DNA of 64,000 nucleotides from Rhodococcus sp. 4CII (GCF_014256275.1 NZ_JACCFE010000002.1:5870001-5934000), one strand, 5' to 3'; shown: positions 8,722 to 19,305, counted from the first letter of the stretch. The notes: generated by a model from the sequence alone, not told the origin. Program-made: numbers and translations.

Positions 8722-10178
8722 TCCGCACCGGAGACGAATACAGGGAGTCCATCAGAGACGGCCGTGAGGTCTGGGTCGACGGGGAACGCGTCAAGGACGT
8801 CGCCGACCACCCCATGTTCAAGCCGATCGTCGACGTGCGGGCACGTATCTACGACCTCGCGCACGAGGAGGCCACGCAGGGCGCGATGACGTATGTCGAT
8901 CCCGAATCCGGCGAACGCAACGCCATCGCCAACAAGCTTCCCCGCACGCAGCAGGACTGGCTCGACAAGCGCGCCGCCGTCGACCTGGTGCTCGAGGACA
9001 CCCGGGGAGTGGTCACCCGCGTCGGCGACGAGACCATCGGGGAGATGTGGTCGCTGTTCGACGGTCAGGACGTGCTCAACGAGGTCGACCCACGCTTCTC
9101 GGAGAACATCCGCCGCCACCTCGAGCGCTCGGTTCGCGAGGACCCGTTCCACGTGTCGGCGAACACCGACCCCAAGGGCGACCGGTCCAAGGCGCCCCAG
9201 GATCAGGACCCCGACATGCTCCTGCACGTCGTGAAGGAGACCGACAACGGCATCGTCGTCCGCGGAGCCAAGTACGAGACCGCCGCCGCATACTCCAACC
9301 AGGCGTTCACCAAACCCACCATCGCGAACTGGGGAAACAGCGAACTGTCCGACTACGCCGTCGGATTCGTGCTCGACATGGGTGCACCGGGGCTGAAGTA
9401 CATCTCCCGCAACGGGTTCGCGGGCCGCGCGCCGTCCGCGGACTACCCCCTCGCCAACCGCGTCGACGAGGTCGAATCCCTCGTCGTATTCGACAACGTC
9501 GAGATCCCCTGGGAAGACGTCCTGTTCTACCGGCACACCCGGGCGGCGACGTTCATCCGCTCCACCCTGCACCGCTACAGCGCGTTCCCGTTCGTCCAGC
9601 GCACCCTGCACCTCGCCGATCTGATGATCGGATCCGCGCTGTGGAACGTCAAGCAGAGCGGCCTCGAGAAGCAGCAGGCGGTGCAGGAGAAACTCGCTCA
9701 GCTCGCCTGCTACCGGGAGACGATCAACGCCCACCTGACCGCGGCGATTTCGCTCGCCGAGCCCAGCCCGGGCGGCCTGCTCATGCCCAACCAGTCCCTG
9801 CTCTACACCGGCCGGGTGATGGCGCTCAGCCAACTGCCCGCGATGATGCACATCGCCCGCGAACTGTGCGGCGGCCAGATCTGCATCACCCCGGACGCCG
9901 CCACCTTCGCCGACCCGGACGTCGCGCCGTGGCTGGAGAAGTTCTACTCCATCAACGACAACTGGGTGGCCGACGACCGTCGCAAGCTCCTCGCGTTCGC
10001 CCGCGACCTGCTCAACAGCGACTACGCCGGACACCGGCTGACGTTCCAGCTGTTCGCCCAGTCGCCGCCGTTCGCCCAGCTCGCCGCCGTGTACCGCAAC
10101 TTCGACTTCGACGGGCCGCTGGGCCTGGTCAAGGCCGCGGCGGGACTGTCGGACAACGTCGTCGGAGGTGCGGCATGA
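8718..10178 (+). CDS. Two-component flavin monooxygenase, HpaB (4-hydroxyphenylacetate 3-hydroxylase) family
   Basis: 486 residues, typical of the HpaB oxygenase family with its acyl-CoA-dehydrogenase-like fold. Family stretches include RTGDEYRESIRDGREVWVDG at the N-terminus, EIPWEDVLFYRH in the centre and AREL(C)GGQICITPD in the C-terminal helical domain. It would hydroxylate an aromatic or heteroaromatic ring using FADH2 from the coupled reductase and O2. HpaB relatives act on many rings, so 4-hydroxyphenylacetate is not assured; no homoprotocatechuate ring-cleavage genes lie nearby, which argues against it. The operon instead continues with RidA, DUF1028, an M20 amidohydrolase and aspartase, suggesting a nitrogenous substrate. 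Confidence 0.88.
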   Translation: MIRTGDEYRESIRDGREVWVDGERVKDVADHPMFKPIVDVRARIYDLAHEEATQGAMTYVDPESGERNAIANKLPRTQQDWLDKRAAVDLVLEDTRGVVTRVGDETIGEMWSLFDGQDVLNEVDPRFSENIRRHLERSVREDPFHVSANTDPKGDRSKAPQDQDPDMLLHVVKETDNGIVVRGAKYETAAAYSNQAFTKPTIANWGNSELSDYAVGFVLDMGAPGLKYISRNGFAGRAPSADYPLANRVDEVESLVVFDNVEIPWEDVLFYRHTRAATFIRSTLHRYSAFPFVQRTLHLADLMIGSALWNVKQSGLEKQQAVQEKLAQLACYRETINAHLTAAISLAEPSPGGLLMPNQSLLYTGRVMALSQLPAMMHIARELCGGQICITPDAATFADPDVAPWLEKFYSINDNWVADDRRKLLAFARDLLNSDYAGHRLTFQLFAQSPPFAQLAAVYRNFDFDGPLGLVKAAAGLSDNVVGGAA

Positions 10179-10591
10179 CCAGCACCCACACCCGCATCCG
10201 CCCGTTCAACACCCGCGACACGTATCCCGAACAGAACCTCGACAACGACCTCGCGCAGGCCGTCGTCGCCGGCGGAGTCGTGTACCTCCGCGGGCAGATC
10301 GGCCAGGATCTCGACACTCGCGAGTCGGTGGGTATCGGCGACGTCGAGGCCCAGGCCGAGAAGGCGATGGCGAACATCGCGATGCTGCTGAAGGAATCGG
10401 GCAGCCGGCTCGAGGACGTCGTCAAGGTCACCATCTACCTGGTGGACGTCCGGTACCGGGAGACCGTCTACCGGGTGGTCGGACGCTGGCTGAAAGGTGT
10501 GCACCCCGTGTCCACCGGCCTTGTTGTCGACGCCCTCGCCCGGCCGGAATGGCTCGTCGAGATCGACGCGACGGCCGTGATCGGCTCATGA
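10175..10591 (+). CDS. RidA (YjgF/YER057c/UK114) family protein
   Basis: 138 residues from the ATG at 10175, which overlaps the HpaB stop (ATGA). Family features are RGQIGQDLDT, AEKAMANIAMLLKESGSRLEDVVKVTIYLVD and the C-terminal ALARPEWLVEIDATAVI. RidA proteins hydrolyse reactive enamine/imine intermediates or act as pathway-specific deaminases (RutC in uracil catabolism). The conserved substrate-binding Arg of archetypal RidA would fall in the ALARPEWLVEI segment, where Arg is present. Within this operon it probably clears or processes an enamine formed after ring oxidation. Confidence 0.88.
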   Translation: MTSTHTRIRPFNTRDTYPEQNLDNDLAQAVVAGGVVYLRGQIGQDLDTRESVGIGDVEAQAEKAMANIAMLLKESGSRLEDVVKVTIYLVDVRYRETVYRVVGRWLKGVHPVSTGLVVDALARPEWLVEIDATAVIGS

Positions 10592-11259
10592 CGTTCTCCC
10601 TCGTCGCCCGCGATCCCGGAGGCGCATTCGGGATGGTCGTCTGCTCCTCCAGCCCCGCAGTGGCGTCGCGCTGCCTGCACGTGCGGCCCGGGGTCGGCGT
10701 CGTCGCCTCCCAGAACGTCACCAATCCACGATTGGGGCCCATCGGACTCGACGCGCTCGCGTCGGGCGAGAATGCGGAGACCGCGCTGAAAACCGCACTT
10801 GCGCAGGAGAAGTTCCCGGAGTACCGGCAGCTCGTCGTCGTGGATGCGGACGGCGGCACCGCGGTGCACTCGGGTGCGCAGACGCTCGGCATCCACAGCA
10901 GCGCGCAGGGCAGCGGCGCCGCAGTCTCCGGCAACATGCTCCGCGACGAGGGCGTCATCCGGTCGCTGCTGTTCGGGTACGTGTCCAGCACGGCTTCGAC
11001 CTTCGAAGGCAGACTGCTCGACGGTCTCACCGCCGCGATCACCGCGGGCGGCGAGGCGGGGCCCGTGCACTCGGCCGGAATGCAGGTGGTCGAGGACGTG
11101 CCCTGGCCCGTCACCGACCTGCGCGTCGACTGGCACGACGACCCGGTCGGCGAACTGCGCCGGCTGTGGACGGTGTGGGAACCGCAGAAGCGGGACTACC
11201 GGGTGCGGGGCGTCGACCCGACGGCCGCCCCGTCCTACGGCGTGCCGGGCGACCTGTGA
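10588..11259 (+). CDS. DUF1028 family (predicted Ntn-hydrolase) protein
   Basis: 223 residues starting at ATG 10588 inside the RidA stop (ATGA). The N-terminus TFSLVARDPGG and the following GMVVCSSSPAVASRC, GVGVVASQNVTNPRLG and ALDALASGENAETAL are characteristic of DUF1028. The family has an N-terminal-nucleophile hydrolase fold and commonly sits beside amidohydrolase and RidA genes, so amide or imide hydrolysis is the usual guess; no activity is firmly established. After Met removal Thr2 would be the nucleophile. The tight overlaps on both sides place it as a dedicated step of this pathway. Confidence 0.85.
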   Translation: MTFSLVARDPGGAFGMVVCSSSPAVASRCLHVRPGVGVVASQNVTNPRLGPIGLDALASGENAETALKTALAQEKFPEYRQLVVVDADGGTAVHSGAQTLGIHSSAQGSGAAVSGNMLRDEGVIRSLLFGYVSSTASTFEGRLLDGLTAAITAGGEAGPVHSAGMQVVEDVPWPVTDLRVDWHDDPVGELRRLWTVWEPQKRDYRVRGVDPTAAPSYGVPGDL

Positions 11260-12410
11260 GTGCCGGTGCCGACGGGGCGATTCGGGACGGGGCCAGGCGC
11301 GCGGAAGACCGGATCCTGGCGCTGTCGCACGACCTCCACGCAAACCCGGAGGTCGCGTGGGAGGAGGAACGGTCGTGCGTCCGCGTCGCCGGGGTGCTCT
11401 CGGATGCCGGTTTCACGGTGGAGCAGCAGTACGTCGGGCTGCCCACCGCGTTCCGCGCGCAGGTGGGCTCCGGGCCGCTGCGCCTCGCGGTTTGCGCGGA
11501 ATACGACGCGCTCCCCGGACTCGGGCATGCGTGCGGGCACAACGTCATCTCCGCCGTCTCGGTGGGGACGGCGCTGGCCCTCGCCCCGCTCGTCGACGAC
11601 CTCGGCATCACGCTGTCCGTGCTCGGCACCCCGGCCGAGGAAGGCGGGGGCGGCAAGATCGAGATGCTCACCCGCGGAGCGTTCGACGGCGTCCACGCTG
11701 CCGTCATGGCCCACCCGGGCCCGGTCGACGTGGCCCGGGCCGAACCGTACGCCGTCTCCCACAGCCACATCCGGTACGAGGGCAAGGCTGCGCACGCCGC
11801 GGCCTACCCGGAACGGGGCATCAACGCGGCCGACGCGTTCACCGTCGCGCAGGTCGCCATCGGGCTTCTCCGGCAACAGCTTCCGTCGAGCACCCGCGTC
11901 CACGGCATGATGACTCGTGGGGGAGAAGCGCCCAACGCCATACCCCAGCGCACCGAAGGTCGCTGGTACGTGCGCGCGGAGACCCTGGAGGAGCTGGCCC
12001 GCATCGAACCGCGGGTCGCCCGCTGCTTCGAGGCCGGCGCCGTCGCCACCGGCTGCGAACTGACCATCGCCCCGGAAAGCGAACCGTACTCGGAGTTCCG
12101 CACCGACGAAGCGCTGCTCGCGTCGTACGTCCGGAACGCGGAGGGACTCGGCCGGGTGTTCCGCACCGGCGCGGACTCGCTGATGAACCGGGCCTCCACC
12201 GACATGGGCAACGTCTCACAGGTGCTCCCCGCGATCCACCCGTACATCGGCATCGACTCCGCGCCCGCCGTCAACCATCAGGCCGAGTTCGCCGCGGCAA
12301 GCGCCGCACCCGCCGCAGACCGGGCCGCCGTCGACGGCGCGCTGGCCCTCGCCCTGACCCTGCTCGACGCGGCGACCGAACCCGGTCTCCGCACCCACCT
12401 GCTCCACTGA
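11256..12410 (+). CDS. M20-family amidohydrolase (ACY1L2/AbgB-like)
   Basis: 384 residues from GTG 11256, which overlaps the DUF1028 stop (GTGA); the M20 domain starts within 20 residues of it. Metal-ligand motifs are visible: HANPEVAWEE, YDALPGLGHACGHN, GTPAEEGGGG and a C-terminal NHQAEFA. A dimerisation domain sits in between (YEGKAAHAAAYPERG...). M20 enzymes of this branch cleave amide bonds of N-acyl amino acids or dipeptides such as p-aminobenzoyl-glutamate or indoleacetyl-amino acids. Because aspartase follows 19 bases downstream, an N-acylated aspartate is the natural candidate substrate, giving free aspartate. Confidence 0.87.
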   Translation: MSAGADGAIRDGARRAEDRILALSHDLHANPEVAWEEERSCVRVAGVLSDAGFTVEQQYVGLPTAFRAQVGSGPLRLAVCAEYDALPGLGHACGHNVISAVSVGTALALAPLVDDLGITLSVLGTPAEEGGGGKIEMLTRGAFDGVHAAVMAHPGPVDVARAEPYAVSHSHIRYEGKAAHAAAYPERGINAADAFTVAQVAIGLLRQQLPSSTRVHGMMTRGGEAPNAIPQRTEGRWYVRAETLEELARIEPRVARCFEAGAVATGCELTIAPESEPYSEFRTDEALLASYVRNAEGLGRVFRTGADSLMNRASTDMGNVSQVLPAIHPYIGIDSAPAVNHQAEFAAASAAPAADRAAVDGALALALTLLDAATEPGLRTHLLH

Positions 12411-12429
12411 TCACCCTGAAGGAAGCCCG

Positions 12430-13813
<1,384 letters not shown>

Positions 13814-13833
<20 letters not shown>

Positions 13834-13869
13834 GTACTTGATGGCCTCGGGCGGTCAAGAAGTACTCAC
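13814..13869. repeat. Intergenic palindromic repeat, class B; bidirectional terminator
   Basis: The head GGCGGCTCCGCCGCCCGTG (13814-13832) leads into GTGAGTACTT (13830-13839), which pairs perfectly with AAGTACTCAC (13860-13869). The palindrome supplies TGA stops for both convergent neighbours, aspA at 13831-13833 and the VOC gene at 13866-13868. Related copies occur at 22.9 and 34.3 kb. It probably forms a bidirectional transcription terminator. Confidence 0.75.
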
Positions 13870-14267
13870 GTCGCCGGAGGCGCAAAAAACTCGAGCGCGA
13901 TGTTGTCGGGGTCGCGGAACGAGATGCCGGATCCGTAGTGCGCATTCTTGATTCCCCCGTGCTCGATGCCGAGTGCGTCGAGCCGCTCCGCCCACCCGGG
14001 CAGTGCGTCGGGGGAACACTGGAATGCGATGTGGTCGAGTCCGACCTGCCGTTCGTCGAACCTCGCGGGGGCGCCGCTGTCGGGATGGGTGTGCAGGCCG
14101 AAGAGCATGCCCCCGTCGAGCGCGAACACCGTGTGGTGGAACGTCCCCGATTCTTCGTCCTCGTCGAGCACGGGGGCGGAGCCGAACAGTGCGCTGTACC
14201 AGGCGGTGCTGGCCGGAAGGTCGGACACGGTGATCGCGACGTGGGCGAGGCCCGGGAAACTGGACAT
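13866..14267 (-). CDS. VOC-superfamily (glyoxalase/bleomycin-resistance-like) protein
   Basis: 133 residues from the ATG at 14267 (site GGAGAGAAAG upstream); the frame is open further but the VOC fold starts here. Two beta-alpha-beta-beta-beta modules are visible: LAHVAITVSDLPASTAWYSALFG and VGLDHIAFQCSP, with a C-terminal metal-ligand-like Glu in ALEFFAPP and candidate His ligands in the first strand of each module. VOC proteins include dioxygenases, lyases and antibiotic-binding proteins, so the specific role is open. Its stop codon lies in the palindromic repeat shared with aspA. Confidence 0.85.
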   Translation of the reverse strand: MSSFPGLAHVAITVSDLPASTAWYSALFGSAPVLDEDEESGTFHHTVFALDGGMLFGLHTHPDSGAPARFDERQVGLDHIAFQCSPDALPGWAERLDALGIEHGGIKNAHYGSGISFRDPDNIALEFFAPPAT

Positions 14268-14437
14268 CTGCGACAACTTTCTCTCCGGCGGAATGGTCTC
14301 CGTTTCCGACCCTAGCGAGCCGGCGCAGCCGCGTGGTGGACAATCTGGAAACCCTGCCCGAGCGGGCAGGGCCTCGGGCGACCACACGACGATCGCCCGA
14401 GCCTGTAACCGGCTCGGGCGGTGCGAGGTTCGGAGTT

Positions 14438-14590
14438 TCACAATCGCGTGGGTTCCCGTGTCGTCGAGGTGACCTCCGCTCCGGAGCCGCGCCGCGCGAG
14501 GAGGAGGTAAAGGGGTCCGGTCACCACCAGGCCGGCCACCCACGACAGGTCGGCGCCGCCGAGGAACGCGGACACCGGCCCGGTGTCTGT
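14438..14590 (-). pseudogene. C-terminal fragment of an NCS1-type nucleobase/hydantoin permease
   Basis: Read on the minus strand to a TGA at 14438-14440, this stretch gives GPVSAFLGGADLSWVAGL followed by VVTGPLYLLLARR and a short polar tail. That is the hallmark C-terminal end of NCS1 cytosine/purine/allantoin/hydantoin permeases (the SW-V-GL helix and the LYLLLAR end). Nothing upstream continues the protein, and the DUF429 promoter region begins instead, so the rest has been lost. The remaining bases between 14268 and 14656 hold no other gene I can support. Confidence 0.5.
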
Positions 14591-14656
14591 TCAGAACAAC
14601 TAACCGATGCGTCGCATCACTTCTGCTGATTCAGCAGGTCGAACTAGTCTGGGTCG

Positions 14657-15400
14657 ATGCGCACCGTGGGAGTCGACCTGGCGGCCGAGCCGAAGAAGAC
14701 GGCACTGGCGGTCCTCGACTGGTCCGGCGGCGTGGCCCGCGTCGAGTCCGTCCGGCTGGGAGCCGGAAACGACGCCATTACCGAAGCCGTCCTGGCCTGC
14801 GACAAGGCCGGAATCGACGCACCGTTCGGGTGGCCCGACGCGTTCGTCCGGATGGTGTCCGAGCATCACGCCGGCAGGCTGCCCGCGACCAGCGGTCTCG
14901 CGAACCGCGACGGACGCCGACCGCTGACCAAGCGGCGCACCGACCTCGTGGTGCAGGCCGCGACGGGGATCTCCCCGCTCAGTGTGTCGGCGGATCTCAT
15001 CGCGCACGTCGCGCTGCGCTGCGCCGGACTTCTCGCGGAACTCGGCGACCTCGGCGTCGACGTCGGACGCGTCGACGGCCGGGTGGTGGAGGCGTATCCG
15101 GCTGCCGCGCTGCGTATCTGGGGGCTGACGTCGCGCGGATACAAGAGCGCGCAGAATCGGCTGACCCTGGGTGGGCTGGTCGACACGCTCCTGGCGGCCG
15201 CGGACTGGCTGGAACTCGGTGCGTTCCGGACGCTCTGCCGAGAATCGGACGATGCCCTCGACGCGGTGCTGGCCGCGGTCATCGCGCGGGCCGCGGCCGT
15301 CGGATGCACCGCGCTGCCCGACGGGGACGACCGCGCCGTCGCCGAGCGGGAAGGGTGGATCCACCTGCCGACGGGAAGCCTGCAGTCGTTGCGGCCCTAG
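14657..15400 (+). CDS. DUF429 domain protein (RNase H-like fold)
   Basis: 247 residues. The N-terminus VGVDLAAEPKKTALAVLDW is the first beta-hairpin of an RNase H/actin-like fold with a conserved Asp, and KAGIDAPFGWP, GRVVEAYPAAALRIWGL and ESDDALDAVLAAVIARA match the DUF429 pattern, including the acidic C-terminal helix that would complete a metal site. Predicted nuclease-like activity has not been shown for the family. It is a single gene, with no clear partner; the TerB gene follows 104 bases later. Confidence 0.8.
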   Translation: MRTVGVDLAAEPKKTALAVLDWSGGVARVESVRLGAGNDAITEAVLACDKAGIDAPFGWPDAFVRMVSEHHAGRLPATSGLANRDGRRPLTKRRTDLVVQAATGISPLSVSADLIAHVALRCAGLLAELGDLGVDVGRVDGRVVEAYPAAALRIWGLTSRGYKSAQNRLTLGGLVDTLLAAADWLELGAFRTLCRESDDALDAVLAAVIARAAAVGCTALPDGDDRAVAEREGWIHLPTGSLQSLRP

Positions 15401-15504
15401 CGACGGCGACCGCGCTGGTAGACCGACCGCGGCGACGCCATCGAAGGAAACCTGGCAAATTGGACACCACGCGCACCGTGCGTGGAACACGACGAAGGAG
15501 TCCA

Positions 15505-15960
15505 ATGGCTTTCTGGGATCAGCTGAAGGCAAAGGCGTTCGAGATGAACGGCCAGCTCAAGACGAAGACGGCACAGTTCCAGAACAAGGAGTTCGCCAAC
15601 GCCAGCATGGCCATGTGCGCCCTCATCGCCGCGGCGGACGGGACCATCGACCCGTCCGAGCGGCAGAAGACGTCGGCGCTGATCACCAGCAACGAGGCGC
15701 TGAGCGTGTTCCCGTCGGACGAGCTGAGTCAGAAGTTCGACTGGTACTGCAGCAAGCTGCAGTCCGATTTCGAATTCGGCAAGATCGAGGCCACGGCCAC
15801 CATCGCGAAGCTGAAGACCAAGCAGGATCAGGCCCGGGCCGTCATCCAGATCGGCATCGTCATCGGTGGCGCCGACGGCAACTTCGATCAGCACGAGCGA
15901 AATGTGGTGCGCGACGCCTGTTTCGCCGTCGGCATCGCACCGGCGGAATTCGAACTCTGA
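15505..15960 (+). CDS. TerB-family tellurite-resistance-like protein
   Basis: 151 residues from the ATG at 15505, behind a good AAGGAG site. Two acidic helix-loop-helix repeats typical of TerB are visible: ALIAAADGTIDPSERQKT and IGGADGNFDQHERNVVRDA, each with the conserved D-G-x-h-D-x-x-E metal-binding pattern. The short N-terminal part is Lys/Gln-rich (LKAKAFEMNGQLKTKTAQF). TerB proteins bind Ca2+ and associate with stress-response and membrane-linked complexes; no terZ/terD partners are nearby, so it works alone or elsewhere. A strong terminator follows. Confidence 0.85.
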   Translation: MAFWDQLKAKAFEMNGQLKTKTAQFQNKEFANASMAMCALIAAADGTIDPSERQKTSALITSNEALSVFPSDELSQKFDWYCSKLQSDFEFGKIEATATIAKLKTKQDQARAVIQIGIVIGGADGNFDQHERNVVRDACFAVGIAPAEFEL

Positions 15961-15965
15961 GATGA

Positions 15966-15999
15966 CCGGTGACGCGCCCGGCGCAGGGCGCGTCACCGG
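15966..15999. terminator. Bidirectional hairpin terminator
   Basis: CCGGTGACGCGCCC (15966-15979) pairs perfectly with GGGCGCGTCACCGG (15986-15999) across a six-base loop, between the convergent TerB and arabinosyltransferase genes. There is no U-tract, as is common in actinomycetes. Confidence 0.8.
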
Positions 16000-16002
16000 C
16001 GC

Positions 16003-19000
16003 TCAGTAGGCGGTGATGATCGGCGCCGGATTCCACAGTCCCGAACGCTGCGTCCGGGTGGTGTCGATCTCCGCCGCCGTCGCGCCGGCGTCGAGGGGGG
16101 AATACTGCTCCACTCCGCCCCAGTCGCGGTCCCAGTCGTCCTTCAGATACGACGGAATGGTGCGGCTCGCCCGGGTCATCTCGATCCAGCCGAGCGGCCC
16201 GCCGCCGTACCGGTCCTGCCACAGGCTGGTCATGATCGCGCCGGGGCGGTCCGGGAGGATCCGGTACTCGGGAACCTCCGCGACGCCCACACGGTGATCG
16301 AACGGTCGCTGGCACGGAAACGCAAGGCCGACAGCCCAGTCGATCATCACGGGCGCGTCCGATCCGATCACGTCGTTCAATGTCTGCGTCCGCGGAACGC
16401 GCGGCGGTGTCACCGCCAGCCACTGCTGCGGATCGCTGTCCGAGTCCGAGGCCACCAGTCGGATGACATTCGTATCGTGCGGCAGGGAATCGAGCGGGAC
16501 GCGCAGATTGCGCCACGACGGCGCCGGGCCGATGTCGATGGGCGTCACACGCCCGGTCGCCGCGACCGTGCCGTCCGGTTGGGCGGTGCCGTACTCCACC
16601 TCGAGATTCTGGCCGTAGGTGACGACGCCGTCCGCGTCGACGGAGCGGATGCGACCCGCGGCGGCGATGGAGATGATGTCCCCCGCCCCGGTGTCCGAGT
16701 CGGCGTCCGGCAGCCGGTACCAGTCGGTGGTCAGTGCCGCGTCGCCCGCACTGCCGTCGCTACCGAGGACCGGCGTGCGCGACGGGTCGAGTCCGAACGG
16801 CAGGGCCACGGCGCTGCCGTTCACGCCCACCGCGCCGGCGCCGCCGCCGGTGCCCGCGGCGTTGCTGGACGCCGTCTGCGCGGTGTTGTCGGTCTTGACG
16901 GAGTTGGCGACACCGGCGTCCGACGATTCCTCGTCGGCGCTGAGGTCACCTGCGACACCGTTCGGGGTGAAGCCGACGGTGCCGGAGCCCGCGAGCGTGG
17001 TCGCCGCGTCACCGGACAGCGGTTGCAGGAGCGACGCGTTGGGATCCGTTTCGAGCAGGACGTCGTTGGCGAGACCGCACGGCGCGCCGGTGACGGCGTC
17101 GACGTTGGAGCGGGCCAGGGAGAACGCGGGGTACTGCGCGACCGCGCCCTTCGCCATCGACAGCACCTCGAACAGGACCATCGCGGCGGCCGCCACGGTC
17201 AGCGGCGGGATCGCCCACAGCCGCCCCGGCGGCGCGGAGTCGGTCCGTCGATAGGGCTCGCGGAAATAGCACCACGCCGCGACCAGCAGCATCAGCAGGG
17301 TGGCGCCGAGCAGGATCGTGCCCGCGCCCAGACCGGCGATCGACACCGGTTTGTCCCACCACGGAACGCTGTAACTGGACACGTACCACCACCCGTTGGT
17401 GCTGGTGAAACACATCGCCAGCAGGAACAGGACGGCGGCCGCGAACAGGGCGCGGTTGCGCGGCGAGCGCACCACACCGGTGCTCACCGCCACGGATGCC
17501 AGCACCGCCAGCGACCCCGCGAGGCCCGCGTAGATGCCGAAGTGGTGCGTCCACTTGGTGGGCGTGAACATCATCAGCGCCATCGCGGCCAGCGTGATGC
17601 CGAGAAGCCGCCGCGACGGTCCCACCGCGGTCCCGGGAATCCGGCCGCCCTTGCGCAGCATCACGAGAACGGTCACCGCCAGCGACAGCACCATGACGAA
17701 CACGCCGAACCGCCGCGACAGCGAACCGTCCACCGAGATGTTCAGCAGGTACTGGTAGCGGAGGTATTCGTCGAACCACGGCACGTTCGGTCCGATGGCA
17801 TGCACGTGCTGCATCTCCAGGACCGCGGCGAGCGTCTGGTCCGCGAACACCGCCACCAGGATCACGGTCCCCGACGCGACGAGCGGCGCCAGCAGCGCGA
17901 CGTATCCCACCGTCTTGGCCCGCGCGATCACGATCTGCAGGATCGGCCGCGCACCCGCGACCAGGGCGCCGAAGCAGATCAATCCGGACGGACCCGCGGT
18001 CAGCGTGGCCGCACCGACGAGGATTGCCACGGCAGCGGGCAGCAGTCGCCGGGTCGCGACGGCGCGTTCCACCGAACACCACGTGAGCAAAACGCCCACC
18101 GCGACGATCGGTTCGGGCCGCAGACCGTTGTTGTACGGAAGCCAGAACGCGAGGAACACCAGGCCACCCGTCCACAGCGCGAGCCGGTTTCCGCGGACGG
18201 CGGCGCCGAGTCGCGGCGCCACCTCACGACTGATCACCAGCCACGCGACGATACCGGCGAGCAGCGCGGGCAGTCGCACGAATGGGCTGCCTGGTGTGAT
18301 GTTCGCCAGCACGGCGAGGACGTCGTAGTAGGGAGACCCGAACGGCGCCTCCGGGACGCCGTACCAGCGGAAGTAGTTGGCCATGTACCCGGCGGCCTCG
18401 GACGTGCGGGCCATGTTGAACTGATAGCCGTCGTCGGAGGTGGAGGCGCCGATGAAGTGCCACAGCACCAGCGTGCCGAGGACGACGGCGTCGACGGCCC
18501 CGAACGACCACCAGCGGGTAGGCAGGAAACGTCGCGCCCGGCGACCGTCCACGTTGTCGAGGCGGTGCAGCGCCACGAGCGCGAGAATCGTCGCGAGTGC
18601 GCCGACGACCATGGCCACGAGTTTGATCGTCGACGGCGTGGACGAGAACCGGCTGTCGATCTGCGCGGTCACCTGCAGTCCGTCGGGCGCCGGTCCGTCG
18701 AGGTCGCTGAAGATGCCCACCATCTGGGGGCGGAGGTCGCCGGCGACGACGGTCGGTGCGTCCCGGCCCGCCCCGACGAATCCGGCGGCAGTGCGCGTGG
18801 AGTCCGACGACACCGCGAGCGTACAGTCGGCGGGTAGCTGGCTCAGCGGCGACGACAGGATCGCCTGGTTCCGCAGCAGCACCTCGACGCCGGCGGGTCC
18901 GTTCGGGGTCGCGGGATTCACCTTGGCGACCAGTCCGTACTTGCCGGCGTCGGCGGCCCCGGCGGGCGCGGTGGAGGTCAGGATCCCGCCGCGGTCGGCG

Positions 19001-19305
19001 AGCTCACCGACCGCCGAGCAGGGGATCCGGATGTCGAGGCTGAGCGGCGCGTAGGAGACGAGCGGTGCCTCGACGCTTCCGGTGCTGCCGTTCTGCGGCC
19101 AGCTGAGGGTCGCGCTGTCCTGCTCGACCGGAAGGAACGGGAGCGACAACGTGAGCAGCACTCCGAGGACGGAGGCGATGACGGCGAGAAGGCGGGCGGA
19201 GCGGACCGACTTGCGACGGAGCGACGACTGGGGCGGGGTCCCGATCGGCGACTCGTCCGAGTCGTCTCTGGACACATTCGCCGATTCCAGCCTGCTGTCA
19301 GTCAC
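16003..19305 (-). CDS. Emb-type arabinofuranosyltransferase (orphan paralogue)
   Basis: 1100 residues starting with GTG. It has an N-terminal TM helix and an extracytoplasmic domain, then a long GT-C multi-pass membrane region (about residues 240-700) with the catalytic acidic pair Asp291-Asp292 in GASTSDDGYQFNMAR, and a large periplasmic C-terminal carbohydrate-binding domain. Emb enzymes use decaprenyl-phospho-arabinose to build arabinogalactan and lipoarabinomannan and are the ethambutol target. Residues about 780-850 include a low-complexity Ala/Gly/Ser/Thr insertion (NAAGTGGGAGAVGVNGS). None of the usual wall-cluster partners (aftA, ubiA, other emb genes) is adjacent, so this is probably an additional copy with a specialised role. 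Confidence 0.9.
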   Translation of the reverse strand: MTDSRLESANVSRDDSDESPIGTPPQSSLRRKSVRSARLLAVIASVLGVLLTLSLPFLPVEQDSATLSWPQNGSTGSVEAPLVSYAPLSLDIRIPCSAVGELADRGGILTSTAPAGAADAGKYGLVAKVNPATPNGPAGVEVLLRNQAILSSPLSQLPADCTLAVSSDSTRTAAGFVGAGRDAPTVVAGDLRPQMVGIFSDLDGPAPDGLQVTAQIDSRFSSTPSTIKLVAMVVGALATILALVALHRLDNVDGRRARRFLPTRWWSFGAVDAVVLGTLVLWHFIGASTSDDGYQFNMARTSEAAGYMANYFRWYGVPEAPFGSPYYDVLAVLANITPGSPFVRLPALLAGIVAWLVISREVAPRLGAAVRGNRLALWTGGLVFLAFWLPYNNGLRPEPIVAVGVLLTWCSVERAVATRRLLPAAVAILVGAATLTAGPSGLICFGALVAGARPILQIVIARAKTVGYVALLAPLVASGTVILVAVFADQTLAAVLEMQHVHAIGPNVPWFDEYLRYQYLLNISVDGSLSRRFGVFVMVLSLAVTVLVMLRKGGRIPGTAVGPSRRLLGITLAAMALMMFTPTKWTHHFGIYAGLAGSLAVLASVAVSTGVVRSPRNRALFAAAVLFLLAMCFTSTNGWWYVSSYSVPWWDKPVSIAGLGAGTILLGATLLMLLVAAWCYFREPYRRTDSAPPGRLWAIPPLTVAAAAMVLFEVLSMAKGAVAQYPAFSLARSNVDAVTGAPCGLANDVLLETDPNASLLQPLSGDAATTLAGSGTVGFTPNGVAGDLSADEESSDAGVANSVKTDNTAQTASSNAAGTGGGAGAVGVNGSAVALPFGLDPSRTPVLGSDGSAGDAALTTDWYRLPDADSDTGAGDIISIAAAGRIRSVDADGVVTYGQNLEVEYGTAQPDGTVAATGRVTPIDIGPAPSWRNLRVPLDSLPHDTNVIRLVASDSDSDPQQWLAVTPPRVPRTQTLNDVIGSDAPVMIDWAVGLAFPCQRPFDHRVGVAEVPEYRILPDRPGAIMTSLWQDRYGGGPLGWIEMTRASRTIPSYLKDDWDRDWGGVEQYSPLDAGATAAEIDTTRTQRSGLWNPAPIITAY

